Origin: Purshia tridentata
Taxonomy: Eukaryota; Streptophyta; Magnoliopsida; Rosales; Rosaceae
Assembly (NCBI GenBank): GCA_003254885.1
Contig: QANT01001566.1
Span: 1 to 64,000, forward strand
Reading direction: 5' to 3'
DNA: 64,000 nucleotides
Below, in pieces: positions 51,401 to 61,949 of this stretch (position 1 is its first letter; every line of letters starts with the position of its first letter). The translations under genes and the position numbers were made by a program. Below the pieces are notes generated by a model, which worked only from the letters and a program-made list of their open reading frames with translations, made no database searches and was not told the DNA's origin.

Positions 51401-54400
51401 AAAATTTTCAGGGTCCATTTTAAAATACTACAAAAAAGAGAAACGAAAAACAAATACAAATGTCAATGGAGAGTATGTACTATAAATTCAGAATAATTTG
51501 CTTAACCATTAAGAGATTTAAACATTAATCTCCAATACCACAACAGCAGAACCAATGAAAATGTGTAACCCCTGGGTCTTGCCCAGTGCAGACTTTCCCT
51601 CAGTGCTATTGTGCCGGTTGTGTTAAATAGATGAAGCAACTGAACATGTGAAAGGGAAGAAACAAAATTTTATGTAATCAAACCTGCAAAATGCTTTGAG
51701 TGGCACAATCTTGGCCAATAGGCTTCAAGCAAATTTCTGTTAGAGCTACCACTGAGCCAGAATAATTAGCACGAATTCCATCAACCTGTTGAAATTCAGC
51801 AAATTGTAAAAATTACATTAAAGTGAGGAAAAAAATTCAAAACAAATAACACATAATAGCACATAGTACTCACATACCTTGTTTTGTATGTCAAAAAGTA
51901 ACTGAATATTATCATCTGTGACAATACTGGGTGACTTTCCATGCTTTGGATCCGGAATGGTCGCTAGTATAAGCTGAAACAGAAACAAAGACCGATTAGC
52001 ATGTTAGTTTTTCCTTAAAACTACAAGAAGACATACAAGAAACCCCATGCTAGTATACTACACCAAGAAAGAGAGCAGAAAAACGCATACGACAGGAACA
52101 TTTTAGATGATCACAATAAGTTACAGATTAGACATCCATATTCATTCAAACCATGGAAAACTTTTATAAGCAGGCTATGAATATCTTATGATGTCACTTT
52201 GAACTGAACTGTCCAATTGCATTATCAAGAATTTTAACATCCTTCATTTGGGCCCGGCAAAATGCCTTCTTTTAAGGCAACAACAACTAAAGCTAGACCT
52301 TACTATTCACCCAGTCTAAACTCCACGTAGCTTGTACCAGAACAACAGAATCTTATGCACATAAGGAACAATAGCCAGTAGGTTCTCAGTTGGATGCTTC
52401 ATTTGAAAATAATGAAGGTTTGAGCCACAGCCACTTGGATTTTTTAGTCTCCGGCACCTATTTTCTCACAACCTTCCAACAAACTAAAGCCTGTTTGTTT
52501 CTTAAGTCTTTGGTCCAAGACTTGGTGCCCCCCTTTTTATTAATTTTTTTTCTTCTTTAATTTAGAATATGCAAGGCCTGCACTTGGTTCATAGATAGAT
52601 TTGCATGTGAGAAGAAGTTTTTTGGTGTAAACTATATATAAATTGTTGGGCTTGCTTACATATATCGCTAGGAGCTTTATATACCCTACAATTCATTAAT
52701 GTGCCAATAATATTAAAATATGTATGGAATGCCAAGTGACCCTTTTCCACGGTAATTTGAAAAAGAAAACTGAAGAAAACATATGAGCAGTTATAAATGA
52801 CAAATGACACAGTTACTGAAAGAGAAAGTGAAACATTAAACCAATTCTAAGACCTGCTCAATTCTGTAGAAGGGGGCAAGATGGCTGTCAAAAAATTGTT
52901 TCTCTTCTGCTGCCTTGCTCCCACGACCTACCCACAGCTGCAAAATTTTACATAACAATGCTTGTGAAAATTTTCTGAAGCCAACCAGCAAGGTTTTCAT
53001 TATGAACATTCTTATTGCAAAAAATGAGAGTGAAAAGAAAGAATAAAAAATATTAAAAAAATTTAATTGTATCTATTGATTTGATTCAAAACAGTTATTG
53101 GAGCATCAGCATCACAACAGTAAGGGTCTTTCTTGCATGCTATAAGACATAACAGATTACTGATCATAACACGATACCTTCTCCGGCCGTGTCTCCACCT
53201 TGAAACGAACTAGACCTACACACAGCATCAGAACAACCGCCACCGAGGAAAAGAGCACAAGAGTGGGATTCCTAGAAACCCAGGTTCCATAGCTCCTGGA
53301 TAGACAATAAAATTATTCAGCAAAGACTCCATATGCTATAAGCAATGTTTCAGTTTCTAACCTGTAAAAGGTTGACATATATCCCTGAATAAGAGATAGT
53401 TGGACCCTTTTTGTAACTTGAGGATCCATTTCATGCCCCTGATAATTATATAAAGAAAATATAAAAATTAAAAAAAATAAATTCAGTGGCTTAAACAAAC
53501 TAGAGAAACATTACAACAAATTAAATAGAAGATCAAGCTCAAAATTTTTTTTTTTATAATTATATAAAGAAAATATAAAAATTAAAAAAAAAAATTCAGT
53601 GGCTTAAACAAACTAGAGAAACATTACAACAAATTAAATAGAAGATCAAGCTCTAAATTTTATTTTATTTTTTTATCCAGAAATCCCCCAAACTCGCTTC
53701 GCGGACCCGGCCTCGAAACTAGAGCCTCCTGCCAAACCCCACAATCTTTAAGAGGCAAGAAACTCTAGCAAATGCTAGGTAGGTACCTTGAGGGGTTTGA
53801 ACCTCAGACCACTTGGAAGCAAACCAAAGGCATGACCATTCCAACTGACCCCTCATTGGTTAAAGATCAAGTTCAAAATAAGAAAGCAAAAAAAAGCCAA
53901 AGAAATGGTAATTCAAATCAGTTTCTCAGAAACCAATGCATACAACACAGCTCCTTGCCCATAACAAATGCTGACTCTTTGGACACTTTGTGTCCAAGGT
54001 TATCAAACATGCTAGACACTACAGAAAATCAGAAACCTACAGAAAGTCAGAAACCAACACCTAAGACCAATAATCAACCACCCGTCCTTGATCCAATTAG
54101 AAATTGGACAGAACTATTTATGTTGTGTAACTCATACTATCAATTTCAACTATGCAAACTCTCTAGAATTTAGTTGAATAGGCTTTCCCTTAACTTCAAA
54201 TATAGTTTTAATTTTGGACCAGCATATAAGCCTATTATTCGAGGAATACTCTCATTGCACAGCTAGGAGTTTGAAATGAAACACCCAACTATCACAAAAT
54301 TTCAGATGTAAATCCTAATTCAAAACTAAGAAGCATTGTTTATTGCTAAAGGTTAACCACAAGATAATACCAAAAGTGAAACATCACATGATTTTGAACA

Positions 54401-57400
54401 TCATGTTCAACACATCTAATAGGTATAAGAAAAATCAGCATATACTAAATGAATAAAAAATTCAATTTTACCTCTGTTGCAACACTTTCATCCTTTTGCA
54501 ATTGAACAGAGTCGACTCCATCATCATGAATGACATTCAACAATGGTTCCTCACCAGATCCAGATCTCCTCTTCTCTCTTATCCGATGAAACAAGCCCCA
54601 GCCGAAGAATGCAGAAACTAAAAGAATATACAATATGGCAACTGAAAACTCAATGCATTTTACCTGAAAGCATCAATGGGAGGTATAGGTCATTTAAATG
54701 TAGGCCAAAATGACGCACAAACCTGTCACCAATCTAGTAAGTGCTCGATGACTACAAATTGTTAGACAACCACTAGACCTCAAAAGCTTAAGCTATTAGA
54801 GAATGGGCCAACAATGTATATTAAGCTAACACAACTAATCACCAAAACCATGAAATCCCCACCCCACCCAAAAAATAAAAAATAAAAATAAAACCCAAAA
54901 GAAAGCAGTAGATAAATCAAACAAAAAATGTATTTTCATTGCATCAACTCCAACCTCAATAGATAGAATTTTGATGGAGCATGGTTCTTTCTTGTGTGGA
55001 GGAGGTTCAGAATCAGAACACACAGGAGATGAAGGGCAATCACCGCAAGAGCAGCCCAGTGAATTATCAGCACATGAATAAACTGACACATTCATGAGCT
55101 CCATTCTAGATGACTCAGGAACAGTCAACTTAAAGTCAATGGCATAAGGTGAACCAGGGAAACCGAGGGCTGCTTTCTCACCAAGAAAAGCAAACCATTC
55201 TGTTGAAATTCAAAGCATTAGAACTTGGATAAAAATATATAATTAAGCAAAATCGGGGGCAAACATTTCTAGTTTCACATCTGAACTACGAGCCTCAGGG
55301 CCAAGGACAAGCCAGACTAAACTAGGTATGAACCTTAAATTCACCATAACGATTAGTAAAAGATGCCTTTATGTAAAGGTGGCGGCAGGCTATTACTTAA
55401 AACTTACAAAAATTGGCTTTGTAATATAAATTAAAAGTTCCATTGCCAAGACATGTCTTGTGTTTCAAACAAAGGAAACCCTTAAAGTCACAAACAGCCA
55501 AGCATGAGAACAACGTTGAAAATAACACAATTAATTGCAAAATAGAGTGACCTAACAACAGGCTGTGCACACTGCACATTTTAAACCCACAAAAGTTACA
55601 GAAGCTCACCTTCAAAATTTTTTGCACCAGCACCAATAAATTCTATGGCCCGTGTGTTCATAGTCCCAAACTTAACTTCCTTGCAAGAGCTGTACAGCCC
55701 TTCTCCAAAAGTTTCAGTTACGTAATATTCAATGCCATCCACAGTCATATTGCCATTAACCTGAAAGACTAAAACAAACAGGAATTATAATAATGAGATT
55801 AAAAACATATGATAGGATCTTTCATTAAAGTCATGGTTCTAATATAAACTTGGTGGTTTTAACATTTAAGTCCGCAATTTTGTACTGAACAGTATAATAG
55901 TATAAATATTCCAAAGGCATGACCTCATAAAAATGTTAAAAGTGGGTAAAATTTTTTGATGCCCATCATTGAGTAGGCAAAAACATGAGGACCACTCCAG
56001 GTTTGCACCTCAAGTTACATGGAATAAACAATTTAATTTACATGCTGAAGTTACAGATGTTTTAGTTCCATTATTTGTTGTTCTACAAAAAAGTTGGAAA
56101 TGTTCAACAATGAAACCAATAAAGACACATGTATTTATGCCAAGAAAAGCCTTATATTCAACTATTGAAATGGAAAATATGAGCTTATAGGCACTAAAAC
56201 ATGTCTATAAACATAAAAATATTACCAAAAAAATCAAAATCAAAATGCCAAAAATAATGCAAAAAAAAAAAACCATAAAAAAGCTATAAATCGCCTTTTT
56301 TCAACAAATGTAATAACACTAACATCAAGTCTGACCTCAGAGATAGAAGTCACATTGATAAAAAGACTCTGATTTGGAGAGCAAGAAAGCTCGCAAAAAA
56401 GATTTAGGAAGTTCCTCAAGCATGCTGGACAGCCTACAAGAAACGGAATTGCCTGCAATAGATTATATACACTAAGTTGAGGTACAAACAAAAGGCATTG
56501 CTAGGAATAAATCAACAAGGAAAATATTCACTAGAGATCAAATTATAACAAAAATATGTGGTAGAAGTGGCCTTAATAACTGAATTTGGAATAATTAGGC
56601 GATAAAAGCAGCCTTACTTGTTGAACCTGTGCCCGCAATGTTTCAAACTGGACCTCTGTGCAGCAAACATTTCCACTTATTGTTGGACACAAACTTTGGA
56701 TTTTGGAAGAAAAAAGCTCATCAGGCTACAAAGCATGTGATGTTACAGCGCCCATCAATATACAGCAATCAAGTTAAAATAAAAAGAAAAAAGAAAATTT
56801 GATGCGCATGTCACTGCAACTAGCCAGAAGTAATATACCTCCACAGAAGGGGAACCATAAGGGCAATTCAGGACTCTCCCGTCGCTGCGTTCTCCACATA
56901 TATCATACATTGCACAGTATTCTTCGGAGTGTTGTTTTCTAACCAGAAGACCAGAACTATGTTATTCCTTGTAGATAGAAATACCAATTAAGTTGCAGCG
57001 GTCATTATAGGGTAAGACAAACAAGCAATAATGAGAAACAATTATAGGTTAAAATATCAGTGTTCCAAGACCACAATTACTCACTGCTCCATCATCACCA
57101 TTGCACTTATAAAAGAGAGTAACCAAACCAGTGCGCCAAAAAGAACCAATAGGTGATTGTCATGAACATCTATGTAAACACCAATAAGTTCAGCTTCAGA
57201 CCAAAGTAGCCTTACCGAGATGTGAGTTCAGACGTCAAAAGATCCAGTGAATCCGTCTTTGTCTTCTCTGCACTCAATGAAGAGGCAAAGAAGATAACCT
57301 ACAACAATAACGAAAAAATAAATTTAAAAAAAAAAACCGTAAAAGCGAGGAACAGTAACATTAACCAGTAATAGTAGTCACTTCACTTTACCAAAATCAT

Positions 57401-57708
57401 GGAACTACTACTACAACTACATGTTCAATCATCACTCGTTGTTTCACAACTAATTCAAATGTTGCCTCCATTTTTCTCTAAACTTATTCGTAGAAGCCAA
57501 AATAATAGCAAATGATAAAGGACGCATCGAACAATTCAGCTACCACAGGTGGCCAAAAACTCAGCTACCATTACAGACCAACCCAACGTGAAAATGGATC
57601 AAAGAAAACGCTATCCATAAAGGGCGAAGAAAAAAAATTAAAAGAAGGAAACAAAATTATTGCCTGTAATAAAGTAAAAGCAGCAACAAAACCCAGAAAC
57701 GACCCCAT
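41256..57708 (-). CDS. NPC1: NPC1-type (Niemann-Pick C1) intracellular sterol transporter
   Basis: I assembled 38 exons, all in phase, giving about 1280 residues. Exons from the 5' end: 57664-57708, 57216-57298, 56839-56938, 56618-56725, 56336-56452, 55610-55760, 54955-55199, 54472-54663, 53362-53438, 53178-53295, 52854-52937, 51878-51973, 51684-51785, 51359-51427, 50816-50911, 50640-50747, 49233-49346, 48940-49023, 48683-48811, 47517-47715, 47286-47429, 47087-47130, 46535-46618, 46352-46420, 46191-46267, 45873-45942, 45356-45505, 44835-44900, 44607-44751, 44374-44438, 44207-44272, 43281-43374, 42971-43007, 42784-42841, 42505-42615, 42148-42215, 41452-41518, 41256-41366. A signal peptide ([25 protein letters not shown]) precedes a Cys-rich NPC1 N-domain ([19 protein letters not shown]). 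Two RND-like membrane halves follow, including a sterol-sensing domain ([17 protein letters not shown]). The protein should move sterols or sphingolipids across vacuolar or endosomal membranes. The first intron is GC-AG and the extreme C-terminus is atypical. Confidence 0.92.
42404..42460. repeat. Compound (GT)n(GA)n microsatellite in an NPC1 intron
   Basis: About ten GT units pass directly into about ten GA units with small interruptions, inside the intron between the exons at 42505-42615 and 42148-42215. Confidence 0.9.
46690..47014 (+). mobile_element. Possible truncated LINE 3' end in an NPC1 intron
   Basis: This intronic stretch is unlike the AT-rich intron around it. It is T/G-rich on the plus strand (gtttagtttggccttgtttg, gttcttgttttttgtag) and ends in tcaataaaattacggtttcttataaaaaataaaaaataaat. 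That is the style of a 3' UTR with a poly(A)-like tail of a 5'-truncated non-LTR retrotransposon. No coding part and no clear target-site duplication were found, so the call is tentative. Orientation is opposite to NPC1. Confidence 0.35.
48018..48190. repeat. 96-bp tandem duplication with A-tract in an NPC1 intron
   Basis: A unit starting atcaggcatagaagac and ending ctaaattaagtccc occurs at 48018 and again at 48114 with almost no change (caacaaacc versus caacccacc). An A run of about 19 bases separates the copies. It lies in the intron between the exons at 48683-48811 and 47517-47715. Confidence 0.9.
48620..48672. repeat. Purine-rich GGA/G-run tract beside an NPC1 exon
   Basis: An (AGG)n run passes into a G-rich stretch (gaagaggggggggagggc, then ctggggggtggggtg) just inside the intron, ending about 10 bases from the donor of the exon at 48683-48811. 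On the transcribed strand it is C/T-rich. Confidence 0.8.
49039..49122. repeat. 42-bp tandem duplication in an NPC1 intron
   Basis: Two copies, acaagaagaatgattaag... at 49039-49080 and acaagaataatgattaag... at 49081-49122, differ at about two positions. The array fills much of a 209-bp intron and ends 16 bases from the acceptor of the exon at 48940-49023. Confidence 0.9.
53442..53666. repeat. 114-bp tandem duplication at an NPC1 intron/exon border
   Basis: The segment ataattatataaag...agatcaagctc is present at 53442-53555 and again from 53556. The copies differ mainly in A- and T-run length. The first copy begins directly next to the acceptor of the exon at 53362-53438. The second copy's end was later the insertion site of the SINE at 53659-53863. 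Confidence 0.85.
53643..53879 (-). mobile_element. tRNA-derived SINE (about 205 bp) with 16-bp target-site duplication
   Basis: Flanks agatcaagctctaaat (53643-53658) and agatcaagttcaaaat (53864-53879) agree at 14 of 16 positions. Read on the minus strand, the insert opens with ggggtcagttggaatggtc (A-box). The perfect B-box consensus GGTTCAAACCC follows about 40 bases later. A GC-rich unrelated body (gccgggtccgcgaagcgag) comes next and then an A/T-rich tail. Length, promoter and duplications are those of a complete plant SINE. It sits in the NPC1 intron between the exons at 54472-54663 and 53362-53438, in the same orientation as the gene. Confidence 0.75.
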
Positions 57709-58961
57709 TCTTATGTTCCTCGTGAGAAAAAAGGAGTGATGAAGTGATCGATCGTGCTTGGATTTCAGGAAGTGAGAGAGCAGCGAGAGGTTTTTGGGCC
57801 CCCTTGGCAGTTTAGCCAACAAGAGTCAAACGAGGAGGTGAGGTGAGGTGAGTGAGTGAGGTTGATGGAAATTAATGAGTTTTTCTGCAAATTAATGAGA
57901 ATCCGACACGCAACATTAATGTGGATGAGTCATAATGCTTTGGCTACTTTTCTACTTTTGCTTAATCAAACGCTGCGTTTTACTGGAGCTGTGGGTTTAA
58001 CCGTAACCTTATCGTTAGTCAGGCGGTTGGTGTTCGGGATTAAGAGCTAAGATGGCCGTTTATTTACGTCAGCAAAGCGGTAACTTTTGTTGGCGCGAAA
58101 TGAGTTCGGATCACCCATAAAAACGGCCGAAGCCCAAACAACAGTAACTACACGGACACAAGTCTGGACCTAGATACTCCTTCTTCAACTAAAAACGAGC
58201 CCACATATATGAGGCTTATCCAAAAACATAAAGCCCAGCTTCAGACTCGGCCCATATGGGTCCTTTATCATTTTCTTTTTTAGGCATTTAAATATATATA
58301 GTTCCTTACTTCCTTATATAGTTATACCTTTTTCTTCCTAAAAACATAAAATTCCATATATTCATCCAAAGTTTTCCTTAATTTCTTGTAAAAATGAGGG
58401 TGCGAAGCTGTGAATTTCCACTAATAATTTGAAACTCCTTTAGTCCACTTAGAATACTTACGAATTTTTGTATTTCATATTTTTTTTTTTGAAAAATGGA
58501 TAATGTTATCATTATTATTATTTACGTTCAACTTAAATCAACATACTTATTTAGATCAGCTCTTGTTTTAACTTGGCTTTTACGTGGCTATCTCATTGTT
58601 TAGGCTACTCTTGTTATTTTTAAAATTTTTCTCACATAATTTTAGAAGTCTTGGTCTGGCTAAAGAAGGTATAGAATTTGTGAATACAATCAAATAAATT
58701 TAATTACATTAAGAAAAATCAGACCTTAAATCTATTTTAAATTTGACCAATTATCGCATCCACCTTGAATAGTTGAGCTAAACCCAAGAGTTTACCAGTG
58801 CAATCAAATTGATTTGGGTTGGGATGTGGCAACAAATCCCCATCAATTTTTTATTTTTATTTTATATAATAAAAGGTTCGTTCGTCCTGCTTACATAAGT
58901 GATAAGTTCACGGCAAGTAGTTTTAAGAGCTAGAAAGGTGATAATTATTTGAGTAACAAAA
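57709..58961. other. Intergenic region between NPC1 and the E-type PPR gene
   Basis: This holds the NPC1 promoter and the 3' UTR of the downstream PPR gene (both genes on the minus strand). A ggtgaggtgaggtgagtgagtgagg tract near 57838-57861 is a simple G-A-T-G repeat in the NPC1 leader or promoter. No ORF here is supported. Confidence 0.6.
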
Positions 58962-61238
58962 TCATTCCAATAAATCCAACTGATCAATATTCCTCTTTTC
59001 AGTCTTCATACAAGTATGCAACAGCTTAACCATAGAGTGTATCTCTCCATGAGCTGGTGAATGGGAATGGGAATCATCCCCAGCAACAAATCTACATGTC
59101 TTGTTATCAACATGCACTAAGCTGTAACCAGCAACAACCCTCACCCCTCTTTCCTTCACCAACTTTCTCATACTTGCAGCATCAGCCCACAACCCACTTG
59201 CTGCATAAATACTTGATGCAAGTAAATACCCAGTTGAGCTTCCAGGCTCCAACTCAAGGACATGAGAGGCAGCTTCTGCACCAACTTCGCTGTTCGTATA
59301 CCTTTTACAAGCACTCAACAATGCACCCCAAGCATTACTTGCCCCAGCGGCCTTCAAACCTTCCGGGATTCTATTGATGAAATCCATTGCCATTGCAAGC
59401 TTTCCCGCTCGACCCAGCATGTCAACTACACAAGCATAATGTTCCAACCTTGGTTCAACTTCATGATCTTGAACCATTGAGTTGAACATGGAGAGACCCT
59501 CTTCAACTAAGCCTCCATGGCTACAGGCAGATAGCACAGAAAGAATGGTTACTGCATTTGGCTTCAAACCATACAGCTTCGTTTCCGCAAGCAAAGCCAA
59601 GGCTTCATGTGCAAGACCGTTCATTCCATACGCAGATATCATGGCACTCCATGACACAATGTTTTTTTCAGGCATTTGGCAAAAGGCCTTTCTTGATTCT
59701 CCTATTGCCCCGCATTTTGAGTACATTTCAACAATTGCAGTTCCAACTGCTACATCTTCTGCCAAACCTCTTCTAATAGCAATTCCATGCGCCCATTTCG
59801 ACCTCTTCAGTTCAGCTGAAACAGAACAAGCTTCAAAAATACTTATGACGGTGATCTCATTGGGGTTTTGATCCTGTGCCTGCAGCCTTGTCATCTCACG
59901 GAAGATGGCAATTGCTTCATCGGGTCTGCCACAACGGGTAAACCCTGCAATCATAGTGCTCCATGAAACCACATCTCTTTTCTTCATCCCATCAAAAAGT
60001 TTCCATGCAAGCTCGATATCATTGCACTTTGCATAAGCATCAATTAGAGAATTTAGGAGCAATTCATTTGAAACATATCCCCACCTGATTGTTACACAGT
60101 GCACTGACTTGCAATGGAACAAGCTCAAATGCTTGCATGTTTGAAGAATATTCACAAGAGTCACTTCATCTGCCTCAATTCCTTCCTTCCCCATAGAATA
60201 AAACAGTGATAAGGCATCCAAATGCTTCTCATTAAGGACAAATCCAGACAAAATGGAATTCCATGAGACCCTATTTCTTTGCGGCATCTCCTTGAAAACT
60301 TTAAACGCAGAATCCACATTTTTACACTTGGAATACATATCAATTAAAGAGTTTCCAACAAACAGATCACAATCTAAACCTCTATAGATTACCAAGCCAT
60401 GGACCAAAGTCCCCATGGCCAAGTCCTTTAAATTAGTGCATGCTTTAAGAACACTGACCATAGTTACACCATCTGGTTCAATGCCATGCTCAGATACCAT
60501 CTTTCTGAACATCTGCATGCCAAGATGAGCTTGCTCACTATGCACATAGCCTCCAATCATCACACTCCAAGAGATGACATCTCTGTCACAAATTTCATCA
60601 AACAACTTTTGCGCGCTGTCCATATCAGCTTCTGCATACAGACTCAATAAAGAGTTCTGAACTGAAGATATAGAGCAAAACCCACTCTGAATCATGTAAC
60701 CATGTACTTTCAGTCCCTCATACTTAGCTCCAAGACAACGACAAGCTTGAATTACAAGCACCAAAGTAGAAGTATTGGGTTCAAAGCCATCAACAGAAAG
60801 CCTAGCCTTGTTAAACCACCACAACCCATGTACTAAATCACCCTGATCAAGGTACCCACAAACCACTATATTCCAAGAAACTGAATCTCTGCTCATCATA
60901 CAGTTAAAAACACCCAATGCAGAATCTGGGTCCCCAGTTTTGATGTAAAAGTCCATGGCGGAATTAGCAATGGAAGTGTATGATTCAAATCCATTCTTGA
61001 TCAGACACCCATGTACAGATTTTCCATAAGGATGAATGAGGAGGTTTGCACATGCTTTGAGAATAGGGGGAAAGGTTGAAGGGTCTGTTTGTTGAAGTCC
61101 AGCTTTCTTCATATCATTGTAGTGACAGAGTACTTCTTGCCACTTTCCATTGAATGATAACTCTTTGAGCCTCAAACTCCAGTTACAAAGGTTTGGACCC
61201 AAGTGAATGGTCGGGAAGCGCATTTCCGATATGCACAT
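58962..61238 (-). CDS. PLS-class pentatricopeptide repeat protein with E tail, At2g17210-like
   Basis: Single intronless exon of 758 residues, usual for this class. PLS triplets run from about residue 50 to 640, with diagnostic blocks such as RDSVSWNIVVCGY, NSLIDMYSKCKNVDSAFKVF, DVVSWSTMIAGFTRCGRPDEA and NIVSWSAMISAYGMNGLAHEA. An E/E+ region follows (HYACVVDMLGRAGKL, GALLSACKRYTN, ELEPGSSTGYLLASSIYA, WADAASMRKLVKERGV). No DYW deaminase domain is present. Such proteins select C-to-U editing sites or other targets in plastid or mitochondrial RNA, with a deaminase supplied in trans. Two starts are possible: MCISEMRF at 61238 or MRFP at 61223; the Arabidopsis relative begins at the second as I recall it. 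The edited site is unknown. Confidence 0.9.
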   Translation of the reverse strand: MCISEMRFPTIHLGPNLCNWSLRLKELSFNGKWQEVLCHYNDMKKAGLQQTDPSTFPPILKACANLLIHPYGKSVHGCLIKNGFESYTSIANSAMDFYIKTGDPDSALGVFNCMMSRDSVSWNIVVCGYLDQGDLVHGLWWFNKARLSVDGFEPNTSTLVLVIQACRCLGAKYEGLKVHGYMIQSGFCSISSVQNSLLSLYAEADMDSAQKLFDEICDRDVISWSVMIGGYVHSEQAHLGMQMFRKMVSEHGIEPDGVTMVSVLKACTNLKDLAMGTLVHGLVIYRGLDCDLFVGNSLIDMYSKCKNVDSAFKVFKEMPQRNRVSWNSILSGFVLNEKHLDALSLFYSMGKEGIEADEVTLVNILQTCKHLSLFHCKSVHCVTIRWGYVSNELLLNSLIDAYAKCNDIELAWKLFDGMKKRDVVSWSTMIAGFTRCGRPDEAIAIFREMTRLQAQDQNPNEITVISIFEACSVSAELKRSKWAHGIAIRRGLAEDVAVGTAIVEMYSKCGAIGESRKAFCQMPEKNIVSWSAMISAYGMNGLAHEALALLAETKLYGLKPNAVTILSVLSACSHGGLVEEGLSMFNSMVQDHEVEPRLEHYACVVDMLGRAGKLAMAMDFINRIPEGLKAAGASNAWGALLSACKRYTNSEVGAEAASHVLELEPGSSTGYLLASSIYAASGLWADAASMRKLVKERGVRVVAGYSLVHVDNKTCRFVAGDDSHSHSPAHGEIHSMVKLLHTCMKTEKRNIDQLDLLE

Positions 61239-61893
61239 GCAACTTCTTTGAGGATTCTAGCGCTAGTAAACTCTTCCAAAGTTTGGATTTTTATACCTGA
61301 ATTTTAACTCGAGTCCCAATTTGGTCCCATGTTTCTGAATGCACATAACCCCGCTCATATTAACTTGACTGGCATAATTAGGATTTGGACTTATTAGACC
61401 AATAATTGTCAATTAGGACAAATTTTAATTTAGATACCAAATTGAGATGCGGCAAAATTTCAGATACGGAAAATGAAAAAAAATATCCTTTTTTCTTTTT
61501 AAGCTAAAGAGAGGTTCAACAGAATGACCCATCTATTAGAAATGTAGTACTAGTACATATGTAGTATAAAAAGATGACATATAATAAAGCAGAACTGGTA
61601 AAGGGGAACCTTACAAAAAATGAGAAAGAAAAGAAAGAAAGAATCATGACTAATGGAGTAACGGATAAGCTAAGGGCAAGCTAAATAGAGAACTTGAGAA
61701 ACAGGAATCTGTCCGCGGTCCAAAGCACAAGAATGTAAAGTTTTCTTGTTCTTGTTGAGCACTGTTTGGTACTTGGTCAGCAGAAACAACATCGATTAAA
61801 CCAAAAACATGACAAATGAATTTTGAGTTTTCTTTCTTTGGATAAATGGACATTACAAGGGTATGTACTGTATTTGTGTGTGTGTGAGGGAGT

Positions 61894-61931
<38 letters not shown>

Positions 61932-61949
61932 GAGAGGAGGGGTTAGTTT
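61239..61949. other. Intergenic region and GAUT 3' flank with a long (TG)n run
   Basis: The left part is the PPR promoter. A stretch at 61300-61480 (cccaatttggtccc, ttaggacaaattt, ccaaattgagatg) resembles the degraded dispersed repeat text seen at the left end of the window. A (TG)n run with one interruption lies at about 61878-61928, only about 20 bases past the GAUT stop codon and so probably in its 3' UTR. Confidence 0.6.
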
